Both the position numbers and the translations under genes were made by a program. A stretch of DNA of 20,061 bases, taken from contig JAHAIU010000035.1 in assembly GCA_018372555.1 (NCBI GenBank), positions 1-20,061 of the forward strand, in the 5' to 3' direction. Below the pieces are notes generated by a model. The model did no database searches. It saw only the letters and a list, made by a program, of their open reading frames with translations, and was not told the DNA's origin. Shown here piece by piece: positions 7,435 to 14,398 of the stretch. This stretch comes from Clostridium sp. (GTDB lineage Bacteria > Bacillota > Clostridia > Clostridiales > Clostridiaceae). How positions within the stretch are numbered: position 1 is the stretch's first letter; each line of letters starts with the position of its first letter.

Positions 7435-7476
7435 ATGAAGAAATTAGTGAAAAAGCTCCTTTGGAAGTTTAAAAAT
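7435..7476 (+). repeat. Short dispersed repeat, copy R3 (between aptamer and expression platform)
   Basis: Third copy of the ~42-base element: ATGAAGAAATTAGTGA, a GCTCC-TTTGGA hairpin core, then GTTTAAAAAT. It lies in the loop that the predicted antiterminator helix of the glycine riboswitch would close. Confidence 0.55.
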
Positions 7477-7543
7477 CAAATTATTTTTGTGAAATTTGAT
7501 ATACTTTAGATCAATAATTATTCATTTTTATTATAAGTACTTT

Positions 7544-7589
7544 TACTATCTATTCTCCTCCGTAAAGATAATTTAAGGGGGATTTTTTT
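7544..7589 (+). terminator. Glycine riboswitch expression platform (SD-sequestering, terminator-like hairpin)
   Basis: TCCTCC (7556-7561) pairs with GGGGGA (7577-7582), followed by seven T and then the ATG at 7590. The right arm is also the Shine-Dalgarno sequence, so the hairpin could both end transcription and hide the ribosome site. TACTATCTATTCTCC (7544-7558) is complementary at 14 of 15 positions to GGGGAAAGGATAGTA (7401-7415). That segment includes the 3' strand of aptamer II P1. The three helices therefore exclude one another, predicting an OFF switch. Confidence 0.65.
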
Positions 7590-8972
7590 ATGTTAAAACA
7601 AATTGAAACTTTTTTAAACTTAGTGGACACTATTATATGGGGACCACCATTACTTATTTTGTTAGTTGGAACAGGTATATACTTAACATGGAAGCTAAAA
7701 TTGTTACAAATATTTAGATTGCCATTAGCTATTAAGTATATATTTTCTAAGGAAGAAGATAATGATGAAAGTGCAAAGGGGGATGTTTCAAGCTTTGGAG
7801 CATTATGCACAGCTTTATCAGCAACTATTGGTACAGGTAATATAGTAGGTGTTGCTACAGCTATTAAAGCAGGTGGACCGGGAGCATTATTTTGGATGTG
7901 GATAGCAGCTTTCTTTGGTATGGCTACTAAATATGCTGAAGGAGTACTAGCTATTAAATATAGGGAAGTAGATGAAAATGGACAAATGTCAGGTGGGCCT
8001 ATGTACTATATAAAAAATGGTTTAGGACTAAACTGGCTAGCAAATATATTTGCTATATTTGGAGTTGGGGTAGCCTTATTAGGAATAGGTACTTTTGGAC
8101 AAGTAAAGTCTATTGCTGATGCAGCATCAATAGGATTTAATATTCCTATCATAGTAACTGCAGTAGTAGTAACAGTTTTAGTGGCATTAGTAACTTTAGG
8201 TGGAATAAAGAGAATTTCCAAAGTATCAGAAGCAGTAGTTCCATTTATGGCAGGACTATATATAGTTGGAGTTTTACTTGTATTATTCTTCAATTTTAAT
8301 AAGATTCCAGCGGCTATTTCTTTAATTATAGAGAGTGCCTTTAATCCTCAAGCTGCTTTAGGTGGAGCAGTTGGGATAACTATTACTATAGCAATGCAAA
8401 GAGGTATTGGAAGAGGAGTATTTTCAAATGAAGCAGGACTTGGAAGTGCCCCAATAGCAGCAGCTGCTGCTAAAACTAATTCACCAGTAAGACAAGGATT
8501 AATATCAATGACAGGTACTTTTATTGATACTATAGTAATTTGTACAATGACTGGATTAGTTATAGTAATTACAGGTACTTTTAGTGGATCATTAGAAGGA
8601 GCAGCTCTTACAACAGCAGCCTTTGAATTAGGTTTACCAATAGCTGTTTTAGGAAAGTATATAGTTAATATTGGACTTATGTTCTTTGCTTTTACTACAA
8701 TATTAGGGTGGAATTACTATGGCGAAAGATGTATAGAATATTTATTTGGAGTAAAAGGAATCAAGCCTTATAAGCTAATATTTATTGCTCTAGTAGCAGT
8801 TGGACCATTCTTACCATTAGAGATGATATTTATTATAGCAGATATAGTAAATGGATTAATGGCATTCCCTAACTTAATAGGATTAATAGGCCTAAGGAAG
8901 ATAGTAATATCAGAAACAGAAGAATACTTTAAAGAGTTGAAAGAAAAATCAGAGATAGTAGAAGTAGCTTAG
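7590..8972 (+). CDS. AGCS-family sodium:alanine/glycine symporter
   Basis: A 460-residue integral membrane symporter of the alanine or glycine:cation symporter family (DagA/AlsT type), which imports alanine and/or glycine with Na+ or H+. About ten to eleven hydrophobic segments run along the sequence. Family hallmarks include SATIGTGNIVGVATAI near residues 77-92, the GALFWMWIAAFFGMATKYAEG block near 98-118, and QRGIGRGVFSNEAGLGSAP in the second half. The tandem glycine riboswitch immediately upstream argues for glycine as at least one physiological substrate. The AAGGGGG ribosome site, eight bases before the ATG, lies inside the regulatory hairpin. The gene is monocistronic, with a strong terminator 21 bases after the stop codon. 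Confidence 0.92.
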   Translation: MLKQIETFLNLVDTIIWGPPLLILLVGTGIYLTWKLKLLQIFRLPLAIKYIFSKEEDNDESAKGDVSSFGALCTALSATIGTGNIVGVATAIKAGGPGALFWMWIAAFFGMATKYAEGVLAIKYREVDENGQMSGGPMYYIKNGLGLNWLANIFAIFGVGVALLGIGTFGQVKSIADAASIGFNIPIIVTAVVVTVLVALVTLGGIKRISKVSEAVVPFMAGLYIVGVLLVLFFNFNKIPAAISLIIESAFNPQAALGGAVGITITIAMQRGIGRGVFSNEAGLGSAPIAAAAAKTNSPVRQGLISMTGTFIDTIVICTMTGLVIVITGTFSGSLEGAALTTAAFELGLPIAVLGKYIVNIGLMFFAFTTILGWNYYGERCIEYLFGVKGIKPYKLIFIALVAVGPFLPLEMIFIIADIVNGLMAFPNLIGLIGLRKIVISETEEYFKELKEKSEIVEVA

Positions 8973-8993
8973 AAAATTTGAGATAAAATAATT

Positions 8994-9019
8994 AAAACTC
9001 AGCTTAGACTGAGTTTTTT
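8994..9019 (+). terminator. Intrinsic terminator after the symporter gene
   Basis: AAAACTCAG (8994-9002) pairs perfectly with CTGAGTTTT (9009-9017) around the loop CTTAGA, with a T run through 9019. Confidence 0.9.
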
Positions 9020-9381
9020 CAGTTTTGTAAAAATTACCTTGATTAATAATAACTAAATTCAAAGTTTATGAATAATACCAGAAGCAACGGTATAAATTTT
9101 TGTTATTCCTAGGATAGCTAAGCTATTTGACTAATCTTACCTAATCTATTTACTAAATATAAATTAATTCTTAAGTTTTAATAATAAGATTTAATTATAG
9201 GAAATATTATTATAATATATAAGTGATAATGAGAAGTATAAAGTGTTTTCGATAATGATTTTATCAACTTATACAAAAATTAGAAAATTGGTGATTTGAT
9301 TCTTGATATTTTACTAAATAATCATTTTGACTTCTAATTTCTAGATATATAGTGATATTGATAATTAATTAAAACATAGAC
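9020..9381. other. Intergenic region before the glucosaminidase gene
   Basis: No gene or known RNA is recognised here. Visible structure is limited. ATAGCT-A-AGCTAT (9114-9126) is a small palindrome. A stem joins GTATAA (9236-9241) to TTATAC (9269-9274) and encloses GATAA/TTATC (9251-9265). A weak promoter candidate is TTGACT (9327-9332) with TATAGT (9348-9353), although its 15-base spacer is short. Confidence 0.5.
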
Positions 9382-10383
9382 ATGCTATTAAGTAAATTTA
9401 GAGGGGTGAGTCTTATATATAAGGGGAGTTACAGTGGTTTAAATAACTACAGCAAGGTAAAGTTTATTAATAAAAATGTAAAAGTTATAATTTTTTTATT
9501 AGTATTTTTTATTACAGTAATGTCTGTAATAACAGTAAAATTATTTGGATTATTTAATAGTTCTAGTAATAAGATGATTCTATCAATGGAAGAAATACAA
9601 AGCTATATAGATTTAGCAGATAAATATACTATAAATGGATATCAATTAAATTGGCAGGAGATAGCTGCAATTAATTATGTTATTAATGATAGTGATTTTT
9701 CAATTAAAGAAGATACATCAGAAATTATAGTAAATAGTTTACTAAAAAAAGATAATGATGGGAACATTGTTGGTTTAAATAGCTTTAAGTCTGCAATTAA
9801 ATCTTTTGATTTAAAAAGTAATGATGAAAAAGAGACAATTGAAAAATTAAATACTTTAAAGAATAATTACATTCATACAGAGCTTGCAAATGATGATGAT
9901 AAGAAAAAATTTATTAGTGATGTTGAGAGTATAGCCTATGAAAATTATAAAAAATATGGAATTTTACCATCTATAACAATATCACAGGCTATTTTAGAAT
10001 CTGGCTGGGGAGAATCGACATTATCATCAGAATATAATAATCTTTTTGGAATTAAGGCTGATAGTAGATGGGATGGAGATAGTGTAGATTTAGAAACTAT
10101 GGAAAACTATGATGATGTAATAGTAGGTGCTTTTCGAGCTTATGATAGTTTAAAGGAATCTATAAGGGATCATGGAAAATTCTTATATGAAAATGAAAGA
10201 TATGCACAAAATGGGTTATTTAATGGGAAAACATATAAGGAGCAAGCACAAGCTTTAGAAAATGCAGGGTATAGTACTGCAAAAGATGAGGTGGGAAATT
10301 TAGTTTATGCAGATAAGTTAGTAAAAGTTATTCAAGAAAATAATTTAATGGTATTTGATACAGAAGCTAAAAGAAACAATTAG
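9382..10383 (+). CDS. Membrane-anchored glucosaminidase-domain peptidoglycan hydrolase
   Basis: 333 residues. A basic N-terminal segment is followed by one transmembrane helix at about 34-57 (VIIFLLVFFITVMSVITVKL) without a signal-peptidase site, so the enzyme should be anchored with its body outside. A linker of unknown function covers about 66-175. A glucosaminidase domain (PF01832, Acm/LytG type) spans about 182-325 and would cleave beta-1,4 bonds of the glycan strands. The catalytic glutamate is E206 in AILESGWGES; YNNLFGIK and the GAFRAYDSLKESIRDH segment are further signatures. The start is uncertain: no good ribosome site precedes this ATG. A GTG at 9406 follows GAGGG too closely to be clearly better. 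The gene stands alone between unrelated neighbours, and a cluster of hairpin elements follows it. Confidence 0.82.
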   Translation: MLLSKFRGVSLIYKGSYSGLNNYSKVKFINKNVKVIIFLLVFFITVMSVITVKLFGLFNSSSNKMILSMEEIQSYIDLADKYTINGYQLNWQEIAAINYVINDSDFSIKEDTSEIIVNSLLKKDNDGNIVGLNSFKSAIKSFDLKSNDEKETIEKLNTLKNNYIHTELANDDDKKKFISDVESIAYENYKKYGILPSITISQAILESGWGESTLSSEYNNLFGIKADSRWDGDSVDLETMENYDDVIVGAFRAYDSLKESIRDHGKFLYENERYAQNGLFNGKTYKEQAQALENAGYSTAKDEVGNLVYADKLVKVIQENNLMVFDTEAKRNN

Positions 10384-10390
10384 AATTAAA

Positions 10391-10479
10391 TTGAGTAGAA
10401 GTCTTTAACATATTATGCTCTGTCTCCGTCGCGAGCTCCAAGTCGACCTACGCACAATATGTTAAAGACTTCTTGAGTA
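10391..10479. mobile_element. MITE-like palindromic insertion with flanking duplication
   Basis: A 75-base element (10398-10472) has 17-base perfect terminal inverted repeats: GAAGTCTTTAACATATT at 10398-10414 and its exact complement at 10456-10472. It is flanked on both sides by TTGAGTA (10391-10397 and 10473-10479), consistent with a 7-base target-site duplication. The 41-base interior is about 60 percent GC, far above its surroundings, and contains GTCG/CGAC pairing and the palindrome GAGCTC. It has no coding capacity. It begins 8 bases after the glucosaminidase stop codon. A hairpin acting in 3' end formation or a structured small RNA is the alternative; no T tract follows. Confidence 0.55.
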
Positions 10480-10513
10480 ATTTAATATTTTTGATGTAGT
10501 GATACTAAAGGAG

Positions 10514-10655
10514 GAAATTCAGACGAGCTGAATTTCAACGATTGTTGTTGAGTGTGTGGAAAATTTTGATGAAGTACCATGTGACAGAATGGGTTATTTT
10601 AAATTGTGAATTGTTAGAAAAGATAAATAGAAAATATAAGCATATGGCGAAAAAT
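10514..10655 (+). repeat. Hairpin plus possible gene-remnant segment
   Basis: GAAATTCAG (10514-10522) pairs perfectly with CTGAATTTC (10528-10536) around ACGAG. After it, one frame reads IVVECVENFDEVPCDRMGYF (10541-10600) and then KL and a stop, with no start codon upstream. Another frame stays open to the TAG ending at 10658. The peptide looks protein-like but I cannot assign it. I treat the segment as an intergenic element or the tail of a lost gene. Confidence 0.3.
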
Positions 10656-10656
10656 T

Positions 10657-10774
10657 AGAAGTACTTTGTGAAGTGAAAGCTGTTAGGACTTAGAGTTGTT
10701 GGCTTGTTTAAGCGTATGCGAGTTCTACCAAAACTATTGGTCTAGCAGTTTTTACGAGCCTAGAACTTCTTTTT
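10657..10774. repeat. Palindromic intergenic element with nested stems
   Basis: Outer arms AGAAGT (10657-10662) and ACTTCT (10765-10770) are complementary. Inside, CTGTTAGGAC (10680-10689) pairs with GGTCTAGCAG (10739-10748) at nine of ten positions counting G-U. ACCAA/TTGGT forms a small apical stem near 10727-10741. Four T follow on the plus strand. It lies 44 bases past the acyP stop codon (minus strand), so it could end transcription there. It looks like a dispersed clostridial repeat, but that is from memory only. Confidence 0.45.
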
Positions 10775-10818
10775 GCAGATATTTAGCTTATGGAGTATAT
10801 TCTATTTATCTTTGCATT

Positions 10819-11088
10819 TTATTTTATTTTGAATTTAGTTTCTGAGTCTATCAGTGGAATTTCTTTTTTGGAAACAGAGGTAACTCTTATGAAATAGTTA
10901 CCTTTACTAATTAAGCTTATAAATTTAGCTAAAGTGGGTTCTGTTCCTTGGACTTCCATTTCGACCATTCCATTAGACATATTACGTACCCAACCAGTTA
11001 AATTAAGGTTTGTGGCATTCATTTGGCAATGAAATCTAAAGCCGACACCTTGGACTCTACCATCTACAACAATATAGTATCTAACCAT
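10819..11088 (-). CDS. acyP: Acylphosphatase
   Basis: A small 89-residue cytosolic enzyme that hydrolyses carboxyl-phosphate bonds of acyl phosphates. The signature GRVQGVGFRFHCQ lies near residues 9-21 and includes the phosphate-binding arginine (R17). GWVRNMSNGMVEMEVQG near 32-48 includes the catalytic asparagine (N36). An in-frame ATG exists 42 bases upstream, but the start chosen here is preceded by AAGGAGG at the right distance and gives the standard family length (about 90 residues). The gene diverges from ndk across 139 bases. Its own promoter has an extended -10 box. Confidence 0.92.
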   Translation of the reverse strand: MVRYYIVVDGRVQGVGFRFHCQMNATNLNLTGWVRNMSNGMVEMEVQGTEPTLAKFISLISKGNYFIRVTSVSKKEIPLIDSETKFKIK

Positions 11089-11118
11089 AAATACCTCCTT
11101 ATTCATATATTTATAAGA

Positions 11119-11127
11119 ATTATAGCA
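11119..11127 (-). promoter_or_regulatory. Extended -10 promoter of acyP
   Basis: On the minus strand this reads TGCTATAAT, an extended -10 element, about 30 bases upstream of the acyP start. No clear -35 is visible, as is common with extended -10 promoters. Confidence 0.6.
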
Positions 11128-11186
11128 CAATTTATTGAAAATTTTAAATGTTTTCTAAATTTATGTTAATAAAAATAGACAATAGA

Positions 11187-11195
11187 TGGTATAAT
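11187..11195 (+). promoter_or_regulatory. Extended -10 promoter of ndk
   Basis: TGGTATAAT is an extended -10 element, 32 bases before the ndk start, with only a weak -35 (TTAATA at 11166-11171). It mirrors the divergent acyP promoter. Confidence 0.65.
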
Positions 11196-11227
11196 TTAGA
11201 GGAGAGTTTTTTTATGGAGGAAGATAT

Positions 11228-11638
11228 ATGGAAAGATCATTAGTCTTGATTAAACCAGATGCAGTAAGGAAGAAATTAATAGGCAAGATCATTAGTAGGT
11301 ATGAAGAAAATGATTTAAGTATTATTAAACTCAAAATGGAAACTATTACTGAAGAATTTGCTAACATCCATTATGCAGAACATATTGGGAAGGGATTCTA
11401 CAAAAAATTATTATCATTTATTACTTCAGGTCCTCTATGTGCATTAGTTCTAGAAGGAGAAAATGCAGTAGATAAGGTTAGAGAAATAAATGGTAATACA
11501 GATCCAGAGGTAGCTAAAGAAGGAACTATAAGAAATTTATACGCAGATAATAAAACAGAGAACTGTGTGCATGCTTCTGATAGTATAGAAAATGCAAAAA
11601 GAGAAGTTGAACTATGGTTTGGGGAGTTAAATAATTAA
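11228..11638 (+). CDS. ndk: Nucleoside diphosphate kinase
   Basis: Transfers the gamma phosphate from NTPs (usually ATP) to NDPs through a phosphohistidine, balancing nucleotide pools in the cytosol. At 136 residues it has typical bacterial length. The N-terminal ERSLVLIKPDAV (residues 2-13) is the family signature. Catalytic H115 lies in NCVHASDSIENAKRE, and GTIRNLYAD near 99-107 is the usual nucleotide-site segment. TGGAGGA precedes the ATG. The gene is single, with a 12-base perfect hairpin shortly after its stop codon. Confidence 0.96.
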   Translation: MERSLVLIKPDAVRKKLIGKIISRYEENDLSIIKLKMETITEEFANIHYAEHIGKGFYKKLLSFITSGPLCALVLEGENAVDKVREINGNTDPEVAKEGTIRNLYADNKTENCVHASDSIENAKREVELWFGELNN

Positions 11639-11656
11639 CATTTTTAGTATTTAATA

Positions 11657-11690
11657 AAGTCTACTGCATGTAAATTTGCAGTAGACTTAT
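11657..11690. terminator. Bidirectional terminator between ndk and potD
   Basis: AAGTCTACTGCA (11657-11668) and TGCAGTAGACTT (11677-11688) form a perfect 12-base stem with an eight-base loop. T-rich sequence follows on the plus strand. On the minus strand the stem is followed by TATTAAATACTAAAAA, so it can serve the convergent potD as well. Confidence 0.8.
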
Positions 11691-11695
11691 TATAA

Positions 11696-12757
11696 TTAAT
11701 TTATTTTTACTTTTAGCCAAGCATCATCATATAGCTTAATTTTATTTCCTAAGTCAATAAAGATTTCACATTTATCTAGAACTTCTTCTGATGGATATAC
11801 TGTTTCATCTTCTTGAGTTTCTTCATCTAAAAGTTCATATGCTCCCATATTTGGAGTAGCATATCCAATATAATCTACATTTTCAGCAGCATTTTCGGGT
11901 TCTGATAAGAAGTTTATAAACTGTTCTGCTTCTGTTTTATGCTTAGCACCTTTAGGGATAACCATAACATCAAACCATTTATTAGAACCTTCTTTAGGAA
12001 CTACATATTGTAAGTTTAAATCAGGAGCTTCCTCTTGAATATAGATTGCATCGCCAGAATAAACTGTAGCAAATATTGCTTCGCCATTTATCATTTTATC
12101 TTTTACTTCATCCATTACATAAGATTGAACTAGAGGTTTTTGCTTAATTAGTTCATTAACAGCTTCATCTAATTCTTCCTGATTTGTAGAATTTATTGAA
12201 TATCCAAGCTTAGCTAGTGAAATTGCAAGAGTATCTCTAATAGAATCAAACATAAATATTTCACCTTTATATTTTGGATCCCATAAAGCATCCCAGCTAT
12301 CGATTTCCTCATCAACTCTATCAGCATCATATATTATACCAATTGTTCCCCACATATAAGGAATAGAGTATTCGTTGCTAGGATCGTAAGAAAGATTTTT
12401 AAAATCTTCACCAATATATTTAAAGTTAGGTATATTGTTAAAATCTATTTTTTCTAGCATATCTTCTTTAATCATTTTCTCAACCATATAGTCAGAAGGA
12501 AAGATCAAATCATAGGTACCAGGGCTGTTTTTAACTTTTTGATACATTATTTCATTAGACTCATAAGTATTGTATATTACATCAATACCAGTTTCTTCTT
12601 CGAACTTTGAAATTAAATCTTCATTAATATAGTCACCGTAGTTAAAAACATTTAATACTCTTTTACCGTTTTCTTCACTATTACCACAACCTACAAAAAG
12701 AGAGGTAGTTAATACTAAAGAAGATACAACAGCAAGTAATTTTTTAAGCCTTTTCAA
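11696..12757 (-). CDS. potD: Spermidine/putrescine ABC transporter, substrate-binding lipoprotein
   Basis: The extracellular solute-binding subunit of the polyamine importer, about 353 residues. A basic N-terminus and hydrophobic stretch lead to the lipobox FVGC with lipidated C24, then a serine/glutamate-rich linker. The mature part starts LNVFNYGDYINEDLISKFEE, typical of PotD/PotF. The start is taken as TTG at 12757 because AGGGGTG lies six bases before it; an in-frame ATG at 12796 has no ribosome site and would add 13 residues before the signal peptide. It overlaps the end of potC by 14 bases, implying translational coupling. It is the last gene of the XRE-potABCD operon and is followed by a terminator. 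Confidence 0.92.
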   Translation of the reverse strand: MKRLKKLLAVVSSLVLTTSLFVGCGNSEENGKRVLNVFNYGDYINEDLISKFEEETGIDVIYNTYESNEIMYQKVKNSPGTYDLIFPSDYMVEKMIKEDMLEKIDFNNIPNFKYIGEDFKNLSYDPSNEYSIPYMWGTIGIIYDADRVDEEIDSWDALWDPKYKGEIFMFDSIRDTLAISLAKLGYSINSTNQEELDEAVNELIKQKPLVQSYVMDEVKDKMINGEAIFATVYSGDAIYIQEEAPDLNLQYVVPKEGSNKWFDVMVIPKGAKHKTEAEQFINFLSEPENAAENVDYIGYATPNMGAYELLDEETQEDETVYPSEEVLDKCEIFIDLGNKIKLYDDAWLKVKIN

Positions 12758-13556
12758 CTTTATCACCCCTTGATGTAAATTCTTTTCTATTTGCAATTAA
12801 TAGAAGGGTTAATACTGTTACAAACATTAGAGTTGAAAGAGCATTAATTTCAGGCTTAATTCCTCTTCTAGCCATAGCAAATATTTCTATAGAAAGGTTA
12901 GTAACTCCTGGTCCTGCTGTAAAGAAGCTTATTACAAAATCATCTACAGACATTGTAAAGGCCATAAGCATACCTGCAAAGATACCAGGTCTAATTTGAG
13001 GCAATATTATCTTTCTTAAAGTATATGAAGGCGTTGCTCCTAAGTCTAAGGCAGCCTCTTCTATATTCTCAGGTAATTGTCTAAGTTTTGGTAATACTGC
13101 AAGTATAACATAAGGGATGTTAAATGTTATATGTGCTAGAAGCATAGTAGTAAAACCAAAATCTAATTTAGTAAGAGGTCTTAAGAAGATAAATAAACTC
13201 ATTAAGGAAATTCCTGTTACTATATCAGGGTTTAGCACTGGTAAATAATTTATATTTAGTAGTAGTGCCTTTTTTGGACCCTTCATTTTATTAATTCCAA
13301 TTGCTGCAAGTGTACCTATTACAGTTGCAACTAATGATGAAATAACTGCAATTACTACTGTAAAGAATAGTGCTTGCATAATAGTTTCATTTTGGAAAAG
13401 TTCTTCATACCATTTTAAAGTAAAACCTGACCAACTTCCCATAGTCTTAGAATCATTAAATGAAAAGATTATTAAGGCAGCAATAGGTAAATATAAGAAA
13501 ATAAATATTAATACTAAGTAAAATTTCTTAATGAAATTTTCAAAACCTTTTACCAT
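12744..13556 (-). CDS. potC: Spermidine/putrescine ABC transporter permease
   Basis: A 270-residue inner-membrane permease with about six transmembrane helices. The cytoplasmic EAA loop, EEAALDLGATPSYTLRKIILP near residues 163-183, contacts the ATPase. Type I ABC permeases of this group work as a PotB-PotC heterodimer. AAGGAGG inside the end of potB precedes the ATG, and the two genes overlap by seven bases. Order and overlap with potB and potD make the assignment to the C subunit secure. Confidence 0.92.
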   Translation of the reverse strand: MVKGFENFIKKFYLVLIFIFLYLPIAALIIFSFNDSKTMGSWSGFTLKWYEELFQNETIMQALFFTVVIAVISSLVATVIGTLAAIGINKMKGPKKALLLNINYLPVLNPDIVTGISLMSLFIFLRPLTKLDFGFTTMLLAHITFNIPYVILAVLPKLRQLPENIEEAALDLGATPSYTLRKIILPQIRPGIFAGMLMAFTMSVDDFVISFFTAGPGVTNLSIEIFAMARRGIKPEINALSTLMFVTVLTLLLIANRKEFTSRGDKVEKA

Positions 13557-14398
13557 AATTGTCCGCCTCCTTCCTTAGAATCTGATTTATCAAACATATT
13601 CATAATAGCCATACAAACTAATATAATTATCATCATAAAGATAGATATAGATGAACCGAAGTTCCAATCACCCATCATTGTAAATTGTTGTTCAATTAAG
13701 TTACCTAAAAGCATGTATTGACCACCACCTAGTAATCTAGAAATTACAAAGGTTGATACAGCTGGCATAAATACCATTGTTATTCCTGATATAACTCCAG
13801 GCATACTTAGAGGTAAAGTTATTTTTCTAAATATCTGCATTCTGCTTGCCCCTAGGTCAGCAGCAGCATTTAATAAGTCATTATCTATTTTAGTTAAAAC
13901 AGTATATATTGGTAAAACCATAAAAGGTAAGAAGTTATATATCATACCTAAAATAACTGCGCCATCATTATATAAAAAGTTAAATGGTCCAAGTCCTATT
14001 TGTGCTAACATATTATTAATGAATCCATTCTTACCTAGAATAGGTAACCAAGCATAAGTTCTTAAAAGGAAGTTCATCCACATAGGAACTATAAATAGCA
14101 TAATTAATATATTTCCTTTAGATGGTTTCATTTTAGAAATTATATATGCAACAGGATAGCCTAAGATTAAGCACCAAAAAGTTGATAATAATGCAAGTTC
14201 TAAACTTCGTCCAAATACTTTAATATATTGAGGTTGAAGTAATCTAGTAAAGTTTTCTAATGAAAAACTATACCCTCCATCAGGGTTAGCTATTGTAAAG
14301 CCGAAAAATAATACTATTAATAAAGGAATTACTATGAATAAACCACTCCAAAATATAAATGGATAAGCTGATAGACTTTTTTTATTAATTTTTTTCAT
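13550..14398 (-). CDS. potB: Spermidine/putrescine ABC transporter permease
   Basis: A 282-residue membrane permease with about six hydrophobic helices. The EAA motif is AAADLGASRMQIFRKITLP near residues 178-196. Its first helix (YPFIFWSGLFIVIPLLIVLFF) and second-position order after potA fit PotB. Its ATG overlaps the potA stop codon by one base (TAATG), a translational coupling arrangement. With potC it forms the channel for polyamine uptake. Confidence 0.92.
   Translation of the reverse strand: MKKINKKSLSAYPFIFWSGLFIVIPLLIVLFFGFTIANPDGGYSFSLENFTRLLQPQYIKVFGRSLELALLSTFWCLILGYPVAYIISKMKPSKGNILIMLFIVPMWMNFLLRTYAWLPILGKNGFINNMLAQIGLGPFNFLYNDGAVILGMIYNFLPFMVLPIYTVLTKIDNDLLNAAADLGASRMQIFRKITLPLSMPGVISGITMVFMPAVSTFVISRLLGGGQYMLLGNLIEQQFTMMGDWNFGSSISIFMMIIILVCMAIMNMFDKSDSKEGGGQLW

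Noticed and set aside
7550..7810. Minus-strand open frame of 86 codons overlapping the symporter start
   Set aside because: Antisense shadow of the symporter gene and its expression platform, with no family resemblance.
8006..8293. Minus-strand open frame of 95 codons inside the symporter gene
   Set aside because: Entirely antisense to a conserved membrane protein gene; threonine/isoleucine-rich translation typical of shadows.
9251..9265. GATAATGATTTTATC resembling a Fur box
   Set aside because: Only a 5-base inverted repeat around an AT-rich centre, no iron-related gene nearby, and poor match to the full 19-base consensus.
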